64,000 nucleotides of DNA, from assembly GCF_012911865.1 (NCBI RefSeq), contig NZ_JAAXYH010000008.1, positions 124,001 through 188,000 on the forward strand, in the 5' to 3' direction. The first letter of the stretch is position 1; the number at the start of each line of letters is the position of its first letter. Below the pieces are notes generated by a model. It saw only the letters and a program-made list of their open reading frames with translations, searched no databases and was not told where the DNA came from. Positions 38,341 to 47,927 of this stretch are shown here, piece after piece. The DNA is from Shewanella salipaludis. Lineage in GTDB: Bacteria > Pseudomonadota > Gammaproteobacteria > Enterobacterales > Shewanellaceae. The translations under genes were made by a program, and so were the position numbers.

Positions 38341-38599
38341 TAGCGCTCACCCTTGATTTTTAAATGATATCAGATGGTAAGGTGTTCGAAAATTCTCCCC
38401 ATCATTTCGTAGCGTGACGAGTTGGTGTCCAGAGTGTTCCACTCTGAGAAGACTTGTTTCTTCTTGTGCGGAAACAATATTTAAAGAGGTCCTGTAAAGA
38501 GGGTAAGAATATCCATCACTTTTTATGCGTATGGGCCGGTTTTTAGCCAGGTGTTAATTGACGGAATGCCACAGTTATTTGTGAACGGGGCATCTTAAC

Positions 38600-38803
38600 T
38601 TAAAAAGCTCCACCGACATATCGACGCAGTGGTGGCTCTATTTCACACTCACGTTTCATTAATTCTTGATGTTCATTTTCTATTTGTTTTTTATCAGCAT
38701 CTGAAAATTTTAAATTCTCGGGTATAGCAGCTGAGCAAAACTCACAGTTATCCAGTCTTCGATTAAAAATTGTCCGCGAACATTCTGGGCATTCATACTT
38801 CAT
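38600..38803 (-). CDS. Small zinc-ribbon protein
   Basis: A 67-residue protein starting MKYECPECSRT. Two CxxC pairs (CPEC at 5-8 and CEFC at about 20-23) form a zinc ribbon, followed by a charged helix. The ATG at 38803 has a perfect GGAGG ribosome site seven bases upstream, which supports it as a real gene. Function unknown; it lies inside the AT-rich island together with the sialidase-like gene. Confidence 0.7.
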   Translation of the reverse strand: MKYECPECSRTIFNRRLDNCEFCSAAIPENLKFSDADKKQIENEHQELMKRECEIEPPLRRYVGGAF

Positions 38804-38830
38804 ACAAGCCTCCGTTTTATCTAATGTCAC

Positions 38831-39171
38831 TAGGAGAGGTAAATGGAATCGTCTTATTTTTTAATCATTAATGCCACTATATAGAATGAGGAGATCCATC
38901 ACTCATTTCCGGCTCCAGCCAGCAATCACCGCCACAGGTTACAGTCATTCCCCTTCGGAGTTGCCGCAGGGCGACGGAACAAATTGCGTGAGTCTTGCCA
39001 TGGATGGCAGCAGGCTTGTCGTCCTGACTCTGTCTGTTGTCCTTCGTCTGTTGTTCTTCAGCTTGGGCTTGTGCCCTAAGGTATTAATCTACTGAGGAAA
39101 GCGCTCGAAAACAAGGTTAATTACCCGTTGAATGTAACCGCCGTCCCCGGATGGGGGCGGCGAGTCTGAGG
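38831..39171. other. Right border of the AT-rich island
   Basis: No supported gene. It contains an inverted copy of the border repeat (38931-38976), a small hairpin TGCCA-TGGA-TGGCA (38996-39009), and a GC-rich hairpin CCGCCGTCCCCGGATGGGGGCGG (39139-39161, in part CCGCC...GGCGG) that may terminate the minus-strand protease gene. Confidence 0.5.
38931..38976 (-). repeat. Island-border repeat, inverted copy 3
   Basis: Read on the minus strand it gives GCGGCAACTCCGAAGGGG, a short insert, then GTAACCTGTGGCGG; copy 1 reads GTGGCAACTCCGAAGGGG then GTAACCTGCGGCTG. It is opposite in orientation to copies 1 and 2, so the AT-rich island is bracketed by inverted copies. Confidence 0.65.
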
Positions 39172-39945
39172 CTAGTGTGGTGCGTGACCATCGACCAGGT
39201 AAACATGGTGCAGCGTCAGGGTGCCGTCGGCTTCGGCTTCGGCCCAGATTTCGAAGTGTTCGTTGCCGTAGATCCTGTGACCCAGGCCGAAGCCCTTGTT
39301 AGCGCATTTCTTGCCCCTGCAGCTACCGGTGGGCTCGCTGCTGTCGGCGAAGCTGTCGTAGCTGTCCAGATGGGCATAGATGTCGGCCAACATCTGATAG
39401 TCGTGGGTGTTGGGCCATTGGCTGCTGCTCGATTGGCTGTAATCCATACAGGTATTCTGGCTGCTGCCGTCTTCACTGGTGTGCCCCAGCCCGAACACAT
39501 GGCCGATTTCCTGGCACATGACGTGATTCTTTTCTTCTGCGGTCCAGTAGCTGGCGTAACTGTCGTTCATCTTGGCGGTGCCCTTGATGATGTGGCCCGC
39601 GCTGTCCAGGTTGATGGAGGCCAGCCCCAACCAACCGTTGTAGCCATAGGCGGCGTTACAGACCCGCATCTTGCCTGTGACCATGGCGCAGCGTTTGCGG
39701 GTACGGCTGCCGTTGTCTGTCGCGCCGATCTGGAGATTCAGCACTGCAGACTGGGACCATTGGGCCAGTGACTCAGTGAGTTCCCCCTGCCAGTCGGCGC
39801 TGGTGCTGTCGATGACCTGCAGCGTGAAAGGGCTGGCGGTGCGGGCCCAGTGATAGCTGCCCCAGCTGTGGGTTGCCAGTGCGGCAGTTGAGAATAACAG
39901 CCCGGGGAGGGCGAGGGTCAAGGTTGTTTTTTGCAGATTATTCAT
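39172..39945 (-). CDS. Metzincin-like secreted zinc protease with QExxH motif
   Basis: A 257-residue exported protein with a signal peptide (LALPGLLFSTAALA, cut near residue 24). The catalytic region reads MCQEIGHVFGLGHTSEDG (about 135-152): the metzincin HExxHxxGxxH motif is complete except that the first zinc-binding His is Gln. A Met-turn-like CMDYS follows at about 157. It resembles M10-type matrixins. The change could abolish classic zinc protease activity or mark a distinct subfamily; I recall uncharacterised bacterial proteins with the same QExGH form but cannot check. The start at 39945 gives the signal peptide; the longer frame does not. Confidence 0.75.
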   Translation of the reverse strand: MNNLQKTTLTLALPGLLFSTAALATHSWGSYHWARTASPFTLQVIDSTSADWQGELTESLAQWSQSAVLNLQIGATDNGSRTRKRCAMVTGKMRVCNAAYGYNGWLGLASINLDSAGHIIKGTAKMNDSYASYWTAEEKNHVMCQEIGHVFGLGHTSEDGSSQNTCMDYSQSSSSQWPNTHDYQMLADIYAHLDSYDSFADSSEPTGSCRGKKCANKGFGLGHRIYGNEHFEIWAEAEADGTLTLHHVYLVDGHAPH

Positions 39946-40125
39946 CGTCTCATATCCTGTTATCAAACGACACCTACAGGACAGAGAGCGGCGATCCTGG
40001 GTGCCTGAGTTTATATCCGACACATGCGCTTGAAGAGCATAATTAACCATAGTCAATGCCGGCGCCCTTGCCCAGAAAACTGCCGCAACCATTGCCTTGG
40101 CCGCGGCCACTGATTTGATACAGGA

Positions 40126-40917
40126 TTAAAGGTAAATCTTGCCTTTCATATAGAGTACGGCGTCACCGGCAACCAGCACGCGCGCGCCGCTCAGGGCGCA
40201 ATACAACAGGCCACCCCGGGAGGAGGCTTGATAGGCCGTCAGTACGTTTTTGCCCAACCGCTGACTCCAATAGGGCACCAGTCCGGCGTGAATGGAACCG
40301 GTAACGGGATCTTCATCGCCCCCGTTTGCCGGCCAGAAATAGCGGCTGACAAAATCGTAGCTGTCGGAGGCCGAGGTCACCACCACATCGAAGGGGGCCA
40401 GGCGTTTCAATTGTGCATTATCCGTCTCGACCTGCAATACATCCTGCTCGCTGTCATAGACGGCGAAGTAGGCCTGCTCGCTCAGCAACACCGTCTTGGG
40501 CGGAATTGACAGTCCTTGGAGCAGCTCGGCGGGCACTGTCGCCAGCGGGCTGGGCATTCGATTGGGAAAACTCATCTCAATCCGTCCCTCTGCCCCTTGG
40601 CTGACGGTCAGCTTGCCGACTTTTTCTGTGTGGAAACTGAGTTGCTCAGGCGCATTGAAATATTCAAACAGCACGAAGGAGGCGGCCAGGGTGGCATGAC
40701 CACAAAAATCGATTTCCGTGAGCGGTGAAAACCACCTGATATCATACTCACTGGCGGCCATGGGCCTGATGAAGGCGGTTTCCGATAAGTTGTTTTCCGT
40801 CGCGATGGCCTGCATCAATGCTGCCGGGGGCCAGGTGTCGACCGGCACCACGGCCGCCGAGTTGCCCTTGAACTGTTCACTGGTGAACGCGTCTATCACA
40901 TAGATTTCCAATTCCAT
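40126..40917 (-). CDS. PhzF-family isomerase-like protein
   Basis: A 263-residue protein of the PhzF/diaminopimelate epimerase-like fold. Typical features are the start IYVIDAFTSEQFKGNSAAVV, shown here as IDAFTSEQFKGNSAAVV, the NNLSETAF glutamate region (about 43-50, E47 being the likely acid/base), DFCGHATLAA (about 71-80) and the second-half DPVTGSIHAGL. The reactions of most members are unknown; no phenazine genes are near. The start at 40917 matches the family; ten upstream codons lack support. Confidence 0.88.
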   Translation of the reverse strand: MELEIYVIDAFTSEQFKGNSAAVVPVDTWPPAALMQAIATENNLSETAFIRPMAASEYDIRWFSPLTEIDFCGHATLAASFVLFEYFNAPEQLSFHTEKVGKLTVSQGAEGRIEMSFPNRMPSPLATVPAELLQGLSIPPKTVLLSEQAYFAVYDSEQDVLQVETDNAQLKRLAPFDVVVTSASDSYDFVSRYFWPANGGDEDPVTGSIHAGLVPYWSQRLGKNVLTAYQASSRGGLLYCALSGARVLVAGDAVLYMKGKIYL

Positions 40918-40947
40918 GCCTGTGGTTTCCTTCGGGGATTGAGCCAT

Positions 40948-41229
40948 GGGGTGTGTCTGGCTGTCGGCCTGACTGCAGCCTTCACCCTGCTTAGCTATCG
41001 AGCCTGCCCATGAGAAAGCAACAACTATCTCTTACATCATCAACCATAACAACAGGTAAATAGCATTGCTGTTATCGGCGGCCGATGAGTGGTCATCGAA
41101 GCGGCTATAGCCTGTGAGTGACTGCCATCCCTGGCCGGGGGAAAATTCGATGCGAAGCCCACCGGGGTCGCTGCACCTAGCTGTTTGGCCGCTCGACCCA
41201 AGCTGTGGGGGCGGGTCTGCTGTGACTTA
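40948..41229. other. Spacer between PhzF-like gene and DUF72 gene
   Basis: No supported gene. Antisense frames run through from the DUF72 region but have no family resemblance. Confidence 0.4.
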
Positions 41230-42235
41230 TTACCACTCCAGTCCCAGCTGTGACTGTGGCTGTTGTGGTTCGGGCGGTAACAAGGCCAGCTCCGGCAGCT
41301 TGAGTCTGGCTTGGGGAGACTCGGCATCCATGGCGAGCCTGTGGCGCAGTTTTTGGTATAGCCGCAGCGCCAACTCGGGAGCCCCGGCGTTGTCCGGGGT
41401 GTGGATGAACAGGTAAGGCTGTTTGCCTTCGCCGAGCCACAGCGGCAGTTGTTGCAACCAGTTGTCGAAGAAGGCGTCGTTGTCTCGCGGCGGCTGGGTC
41501 GCCGGATTGGCCTGGGCGAGCCCTGCAATCGCCTCGTCCGGTTGGCCTGACAGGGTTGGCGGCGGTGGCTATGGCATGCACCGGCACCCTGGGTTTCTTG
41601 CTGTGGGCATCGCGGATGGCGGCATCTTGGGGCGGCAGCGCAAACAGTGGCCGGCTGTCCATTATGATGCGGTTGCAGCCTCTGCCATGCAACAGCCGGT
41701 TCAGCGCCCGCTCGGCCTCGCCCTTGGCAAAGAAGGCCGGGTGGCGTACCTCGACCCCCAGCGGCAACCCGCTCGGCAGACGTTCGAGGAAACGCGCCAG
41801 TATCGGCAAGGCCTCGGGGCCGAAGTGGGCCGGCAGCTGGATTTTCCGGATACCTGTCTTGCCCATGAGCGGGGTCATCACGTTGAAGAAATCCCTCAGT
41901 TCGCTGTCGCAGTGCTGCAGTTGTTGTCTGTGGGTGATGACCTGGGGCAGCTTGAAGGTGAAACGGAAGCTGTCCGGGGTGGCCGCATGCCAGTTGTTGA
42001 CAGTGTGACCTGCCGGGGTGGCGTAGAAACTGGTGTTGCCTTCGACCGTATTGAAGATCTGCGCATAGCGTTCGAGGCGCCCGGCACTGCGGCAGCCGGC
42101 GCCATAGACGCTGTGTTGCCACTGGTTGTGGGACCACATGGCCAGCCCCAGCCTGAGGCCAGGTTTAGCATCAGGTTCAGCGCCAGGGTTCGGGGCTGGG
42201 TTCAGTCCCTGGGGGATAGGGTATGAGGGGCTCAA
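41230..42235 (-). pseudogene. DUF72 (YecE-like) protein, frameshifted
   Basis: The first frame (from 42235) gives a YecE-like TIM-barrel protein: GLAMWSHNQWQHSVYG, FNTVEGNTSFYATP, FKLPQVITH, VEVRHPAFF. After VPVHAIATAANP it runs into unrelated sequence. A second frame picks up with LSGQPDEAIAGLAQANPA, then DNWLQQLPLWLGEGKQPYLF (in part) and FIHTPDNAGAPELALRLYQKL, and ends at 41230. The two parts join at about 41546-41558, where YecE relatives have a short VRxxGHPD stretch that is missing here, so a small out-of-frame deletion is likely. DUF72 function is not known. Confidence 0.85.
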
Positions 42236-42549
42236 GGGCGATGTTTCCTCGCTGGCGTTGCTCGGCTGCGGTCCATGGCCGCGGCTGTTGGTGCCGGCGG
42301 GTGCCGGACAGGCTTATTGTGCCGATATTCGAATGCGAGTCAAACCATTGGAGCGCTGCTGTATGTTCAAATCGCGGCTTGCTCAGGCTGAATGAGGTGC
42401 TGTCATGGATGATATGCGCGCGGCAGGGTGTGGCGATGAAGCAGCTGTGTCGGGTAGTGGAGAAGGCATGGCGCCATGCGGCCCCATGCCTTGTACTTGA
42501 GTCACTCGGGTAAGTGCCCTGTAGCTTGGCCGGTGCTAACTGCCGGCGC
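42236..42549. other. Spacer between DUF72 and PixA-like genes
   Basis: No supported gene. The ORFs seen on + have arginine/cysteine-rich low-complexity translations, as expected of noncoding GC-rich DNA. Confidence 0.4.
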
Positions 42550-42942
42550 TTAGCTTACGACGTTGATGAATGGATCGAAGGTCATTTGCTTGCCATCGAG
42601 ATCCAATACGATCGAGTATTGGTAGTTGGCACAAGTGCGGGTTTCCACTTCTGACGTCCAGAAAGGATTATTGGAACCGCTGGTTTGCTTGTTGGGCGCT
42701 ATGACTTCTGTGTTGATGGCCTGGCCGGTAAACTTCACTATGGCAACCGCGCTGCTTGGGCTAACGGCTTCGACACGCCAGTTGATGGTTTGGCCATTGT
42801 GGCAAGTCGTAGTGAGCTCAGCGCCCCATGTGCTGCTGTTTTGTCCTGTGCTGTCGGCTAACAGTACATGCGCGCCCAAGTTACCTGTTGCCAGGGCTCT
42901 TTCTGCGTCAACGATTACCAGCACATCGATTGTGTTATTCAT
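42550..42942 (-). CDS. PixA/AidA-family inclusion-body-like protein
   Basis: A 130-residue cytoplasmic protein beginning MNNTIDVLVIVDAERAL, the usual opening of the AidA/PixA family, followed by beta-rich sequence with WGAELTTTCHNGQTINWRV and ending DGKQMTFDPFI. PixA forms intracellular crystalline inclusions in Xenorhabdus and AidA is quorum-regulated in Burkholderia/Ralstonia; the biochemical role is unclear. The ribosome site AAGGAAATTA precedes the ATG. Standing alone with a long upstream region, it is probably regulated by itself. Confidence 0.75.
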   Translation of the reverse strand: MNNTIDVLVIVDAERALATGNLGAHVLLADSTGQNSSTWGAELTTTCHNGQTINWRVEAVSPSSAVAIVKFTGQAINTEVIAPNKQTSGSNNPFWTSEVETRTCANYQYSIVLDLDGKQMTFDPFINVVS

Positions 42943-43341
42943 GATTAATTTCCTTATTTAAGAGTTGTCGGTGGTGAGCGCACACACCACGCTAAATGAC
43001 CCGTATCCAATTTCAGCATCCGAAAAGATGCCAAAAAAAAATAGTCAACGCCCGATCCTTTTGCAAGCAAGCCTAAGATGAAATATTTATTACATCATAA
43101 ACAATCTGTTAGCTTGTGATTGCCGAGTGGCGCCCGGCTTGGGCCGCGCGCCTTTGGGGCTGATTTTCGCCGCCTTAAAGTACCGCTTGAGTCCCTGTCC
43201 CTGTGTTGGATCCGGGCTGGTATCCGGATGTCGTCAGGCATTGCCCATGGCAGAAATGATCTCTGTGGCTGTGCCGTCGGCGATTTCTTTGTTAGCTTAC
43301 GGATATGCCTGTTTATTAACCTAGAGTCTCAAGGAAGTGCC
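42943..43341. other. Divergent spacer before the nitroreductase gene
   Basis: No supported gene in about 400 bases. AT-rich around 43030-43105 (leftward promoter region); the nitroreductase frame stays open through much of it but without a family match or ribosome site. Confidence 0.45.
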
Positions 43342-44013
43342 ATGACAGAACTGCATCTAGCCCTAACGGATTTTGTTGAATACCCCCAAGATGAAATGCT
43401 GCGCCGCGCCGCGGATAACTATCAGGCGCTGAAGCGGCGTCATTCTATCCGCAAGTTTTCCGACAGGCAGGTTCCCCGGGCCATCATAGAGCAGTGCCTG
43501 CTGGCGGCGGGAACCGCCCCCAATGGGGCGAATCACCAGCCATGGCATTTCGTGGCGATAGCCAGTCCAGAGATAAAGGCGCAGATCCGCCTGGAGGCCG
43601 AGGCGTTGGAGCAGGCCTTCTACGATGGCCGCGCCGGGGAGGAGTGGCTCGATGCCCTCAAACCTCTGGGGACGGACGCCAATAAGGCCTATCTCGAACA
43701 TGCGCCCTGGTTGATTGCGATTTTCAGCCAGAAACGCTCAGGGGCCGGGGAGGGCGACAAGAGCAACTATTATGTCCACGAGTCGGTTGGCATAGCCACA
43801 GGCTTCCTGATCCAGGCGCTGCACCATGCCGGGCTCGGCACCCTGACCCATACCCCCAAGCCGATGAGCTTTTTGAGCAAGATCTGTCGGCGGGACAGGG
43901 ATAATGAGCGTCCCTATATGTTGTTGGTGGTGGGCTATCCGGCCGAGGATGCGACTGTGCCTGAGCATGCCATTCGCAAGAAGGCATTGGCGCAGATCAG
44001 CACTTTCCTCTGA
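43342..44013 (+). CDS. Nitroreductase-family flavoprotein
   Basis: A 223-residue FMN-dependent oxidoreductase. RHSIRKFSDRQVP (about 33-45) is the FMN-phosphate-binding start of the family, TAPNGANHQPWHFVAI (about 60-75) the next signature, and GIATGFLIQALHHAGLGTL (about 155-173) binds the flavin on the other side. The overall layout resembles the iodotyrosine deiodinase-like branch. The ATG at 43342 follows AAGGAAG. It converges on the bufferin cluster. Substrate unknown. Confidence 0.9.
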   Translation: MTELHLALTDFVEYPQDEMLRRAADNYQALKRRHSIRKFSDRQVPRAIIEQCLLAAGTAPNGANHQPWHFVAIASPEIKAQIRLEAEALEQAFYDGRAGEEWLDALKPLGTDANKAYLEHAPWLIAIFSQKRSGAGEGDKSNYYVHESVGIATGFLIQALHHAGLGTLTHTPKPMSFLSKICRRDRDNERPYMLLVVGYPAEDATVPEHAIRKKALAQISTFL

Positions 44014-44044
44014 GCTTGCCCTCAGTGTCGGCTAGCGCCCTGCA

Positions 44045-44881
44045 TCAGCCTTGCCGGCCTGGGTCCAGCCTGGCTATCAGTCCCATGGAGAACCAGGCCT
44101 GCAGCGATTGCAGCACAGTCACAGGGGCCTGATCGGCATCGACATAGGCGAGCATGGCTGCACACTGAGTGGCAAAGTCCTCGCCGGCGAGGAAGCCTTC
44201 GAGCAGCGCCAGCTGGTAGGGCGCCAGGGAGATGAACTCTGTCAGTCGGCTCTCGCCGCGCCACAGCAGCCAGGCCCGCTGCGCCGAATAATCTGCCGCT
44301 GCCGGTGCCTGTCCCTGTTTCAATGCCTGCCAGCTCTCCACCGCGTTGCTGTGGCATTTGAACAGCTGCACGCTGGGATGAAACCTCAATCGACAGCCGG
44401 GCCAGAGGGCCGGCGCCAGGCCTTGCAGTTGCTCGAAAGCGGCTCTTGGCTGCTCGGGGGCGTCGAAGGCGTTCAGCAGCCGGCGCTCGAAGGCGGCGAT
44501 ATCGGCAAGGATGGGATCTTGATTGAATTGAGGGTGTTGCCGCAGGAAGTCCGGCAGGGCATCGCCGAAGTCCCGCAGGGATCTGAACTGGGATGGCCTG
44601 GCCTGGATGAAAGCCGAGGTTAGGGTGTTCCAGAGGTCGTCGCCAAGGTACAGCGCCAAGTTGGGGTGATCAGTCTCCAGCACTTCCGTCAGCCGCACCC
44701 TGTAGGCGTTGGCATAGATGCCGATGCGGGTGTCCAGGCTGATGCCGCCCTGATCCCGTATCTGGCGTTTGAGTCTGTCGGCCAGCGCCGGCCCGGGCTC
44801 GCCCTGCAGCAGGTAGGCCATGAAGTCCTGTTGCAGCTGATGCAGGCGGCCCTTGTCCGCCTGTTGTTGGTCTTTGCTCAT
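44045..44881 (-). CDS. BufC-like DUF2063 protein (bufferin maturation partner)
   Basis: A 278-residue protein with the DUF2063/NGO1945 putative DNA-binding-like domain at its N-terminus (LHQLQQDFMAYLLQGE, then GLYANAYRVRL-like IGIYANAYRVRLTEVLETDHPNLALYLGDD, shown in parts IGIYANAYRVRLTEV and DHPNLALYLGDD, and FRSLRDFGDALPDFL). In bufferin clusters this partner helps the DUF692 enzyme recognise or modify the precursor. It overlaps the end of the DUF692 gene by four bases (ATGA), which indicates coupled translation. Confidence 0.85.
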   Translation of the reverse strand: MSKDQQQADKGRLHQLQQDFMAYLLQGEPGPALADRLKRQIRDQGGISLDTRIGIYANAYRVRLTEVLETDHPNLALYLGDDLWNTLTSAFIQARPSQFRSLRDFGDALPDFLRQHPQFNQDPILADIAAFERRLLNAFDAPEQPRAAFEQLQGLAPALWPGCRLRFHPSVQLFKCHSNAVESWQALKQGQAPAAADYSAQRAWLLWRGESRLTEFISLAPYQLALLEGFLAGEDFATQCAAMLAYVDADQAPVTVLQSLQAWFSMGLIARLDPGRQG

Positions 44882-45789
44882 AGGCTGCCCATCCGCTTGG
44901 CATCTTGGCCCGGCAGACCGGCGCTGTGGTGTTTGCCATGGTCGGCCGCCAGTTGTGGCAGGGTCTGCAAGGCTAAGGTACGCGCCATTGCCAACTCCTG
45001 CTCCAGCACGGAAAACTCAGGGATGTTGGCGTCTCTCTCTATCATGCTGCTGACGGGACCCAGGTGCGTTAAAGCCGCACTGTACAGGTCCCACACGGGA
45101 TCGCAGATGGGACTGTCATGGGTGTCTATCACATAGTCGCCGTAGTCGCTGTGACCGGCGAGATGTATCTGTTGCACCCGCCTGGGATCCATTTGACGGA
45201 TATAGTCCAGGGGCTCGAAGCCGTGATTGCGGGCGCTGACATAGATGTTGTTGACGTCGAACAGGATCAGGCAGTCGGCCTCCTCGGCCACGGCATTGAG
45301 GAATTGCCACTCGTCCATGCTGGAGTCTTTATAGGACAGGTAGCTGGAGACATTTTCCAGCAAGATGCGCCGACCGAGAAAGTCCTGCACTTGGCGCACC
45401 CGGGCGGCCACGTGTCTGACGGTTTCCTCTGTGTAGGGCAGCGGCAGCAGATCGTGGCTGTTGATGCCGTGGATGGAGGTCCAGCAGATATGATCCGAGA
45501 TCCAGCGCGGCTGCACCTGGTTTGCCAGCTGTTTCAGCGCCTTGAGATAATCCATGTCCAGGGGATCTGTGCTGCCGATCGACAGCGACACCCCATGCAT
45601 CACCAGTGGGTAGCGCTCGCCAATCGCCTCAAGGTAATACCTGGGCTTGCCGCCGCCGACCATGAAATTTTCCGATATCACCTCGAACCAGTCGACCTCG
45701 GGTTGCTGTGTCAGCACATGTTCGAAATGTTGGGTCCTCAGTCCCAGGCCGAAACCCAGGAAGGGCTGAGTGATCACTGTGTTTGTCAC
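44878..45789 (-). CDS. MNIO (DUF692) enzyme, BufB-like
   Basis: A 303-residue TIM-barrel multinuclear iron enzyme. Metal-binding positions are visible in HGVSLSIGS, SDHICWTS, LLENVSSYL, LLFDVNNIYVS, HLAGHS and DTHDSP. In bufferin systems this enzyme oxidises cysteines of the precursor to thiooxazole-type heterocycles, creating a copper-binding peptide. Translation begins at GTG 45789 behind AAGGAGAGAC. It lies 69 bases after the precursor gene and overlaps the partner gene downstream, giving the order bufA-bufB-bufC. Confidence 0.93.
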   Translation of the reverse strand: MTNTVITQPFLGFGLGLRTQHFEHVLTQQPEVDWFEVISENFMVGGGKPRYYLEAIGERYPLVMHGVSLSIGSTDPLDMDYLKALKQLANQVQPRWISDHICWTSIHGINSHDLLPLPYTEETVRHVAARVRQVQDFLGRRILLENVSSYLSYKDSSMDEWQFLNAVAEEADCLILFDVNNIYVSARNHGFEPLDYIRQMDPRRVQQIHLAGHSDYGDYVIDTHDSPICDPVWDLYSAALTHLGPVSSMIERDANIPEFSVLEQELAMARTLALQTLPQLAADHGKHHSAGLPGQDAKRMGSL

Positions 45790-45858
45790 TGTCTCTCCTT
45801 GGAGGGAAGAAGGCCGGTCCCGTCCGGGGCCGGCACTTGCCGTTAGACGGGCGTGAGG

Positions 45859-46637
<779 letters not shown>

Positions 46638-47828
46638 ATGGCTATCAGAATTAAACTTAGACCCGGACGCGAGAAGTCCCTCGACCGTCGTCACCCCTGG
46701 GTATTTTCCAGTGGCATACATAACATCAAGGGCAAACCTCAGGCGGGCGAAACCGTCGACGTGGTCGCCCATGACGGCCGTTGGCTTGGCCGCGGCGCCT
46801 GGTCGCCGGAGTCGCAAATTCAGGTGCGGGTGTGGACCTTCGACAAGGAAGAGCAGATAGATGCCGAGTTCTTCGCCCGGCGTCTGCAACGGGCCCAGGC
46901 CGGCCGTGAAGATCTGATCCGCGAGCAGGGACTGACCGGCTATCGCCTGGTGGCGGCCGAATCCGACGGCCTGCCGGGCGTCACCATAGACAAATACGCC
47001 AAGGTGTTGGTGTGTCAGCTGCTGAGCACAGGCGCAGATTACTGGCGCGACACCCTGGTGGCCCAGCTGGCGCTGCAGTTCCCCGATTGCGCCATCTATG
47101 AGCGCTCGGACGTGGACGCGCGCAAGAAGGAAGGCCTGGCGCCTGTCACGGGGTTGCTGCATGGCGAGCTGCCCGAGATGCCGCTCATCATAGAAGAGAA
47201 CGGCATCAAGATAGCCGTCGATGTCACCAAGGGCCATAAGACGGGCTTCTATCTGGATCAACGCGATAACCGCGCCATCGCCGGCCGCTTCGCCAAGGGC
47301 AAGTCTGTGCTCAACTGCTTCTGCTACACAGGCACCTTCGGTCTGTATGCCGCCAAGGCCGGCGCCAAGTCGATCGAAAACGTCGATGTTTCCAGCCTGG
47401 CGCTGGACACGGCGCGGCTCAACATGGCGATCAACGAGCTGGACGACAGCCATGTGGAGTACAAGGAGGCGGACGTCTTCAAGCTGCTGCGCCAATACCG
47501 CGACGAGGGCAAGCGCTTCGATGTGATAGTGCTGGATCCGCCCAAGTTTGCCGACAACAAGGCCCAACTCAACGGCGCCTGCCGTGGCTACAAGGACATC
47601 AATATGATCGCCCTGCAGCTGCTCAACCCGGGTGGCGTGCTGCTGACCTTCTCCTGCTCGGGGCTGATGGCGGCAGACTTATTCCAGAAGATAGTCGCCG
47701 ATGCGGCGCTGGATGCCAAACGCGACATCCAGTTCATCGAGCGTTTGAGCCAGGCGAGCGATCACCCGATCGGCAGCGCCTTCCCCGAGGGCTTCTACCT
47801 CAAGGGGCTGGTGGCCCGCGTCTGGTAA
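46638..47828 (+). CDS. rlmI: 23S rRNA (cytosine-1962-C5)-methyltransferase RlmI
   Basis: A 396-residue enzyme that methylates C1962 of 23S rRNA. An N-terminal PUA domain (about 1-85, starting [20 protein letters not shown]) is followed by a linker and the methyltransferase domain: SAM motif [19 protein letters not shown] (about 220-238), DPPKF (about 304) and the catalytic CSGLM segment near 345. The length equals E. coli RlmI (396). Start follows AAGG. Confidence 0.96.
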   Translation: MAIRIKLRPGREKSLDRRHPWVFSSGIHNIKGKPQAGETVDVVAHDGRWLGRGAWSPESQIQVRVWTFDKEEQIDAEFFARRLQRAQAGREDLIREQGLTGYRLVAAESDGLPGVTIDKYAKVLVCQLLSTGADYWRDTLVAQLALQFPDCAIYERSDVDARKKEGLAPVTGLLHGELPEMPLIIEENGIKIAVDVTKGHKTGFYLDQRDNRAIAGRFAKGKSVLNCFCYTGTFGLYAAKAGAKSIENVDVSSLALDTARLNMAINELDDSHVEYKEADVFKLLRQYRDEGKRFDVIVLDPPKFADNKAQLNGACRGYKDINMIALQLLNPGGVLLTFSCSGLMAADLFQKIVADAALDAKRDIQFIERLSQASDHPIGSAFPEGFYLKGLVARVW

Positions 47829-47877
47829 GCCGCCCGATAACGGCATGTGGCAGGCTGCGCCCCTATGGGCACAAGCG

Positions 47878-47914
47878 AAAAAAAACGGGCGCCTGGGTGC
47901 CCGTTTTTTTAAAA
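47878..47914. terminator. Bidirectional terminator between rlmI and the M28 peptidase gene
   Basis: AAAAAACGGGC-GCCTGG-GTGCCCGTTTTTTT between convergent genes, with long A and T runs on each side. Confidence 0.92.
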
Positions 47915-47927
47915 GCCATTCGGCCTG

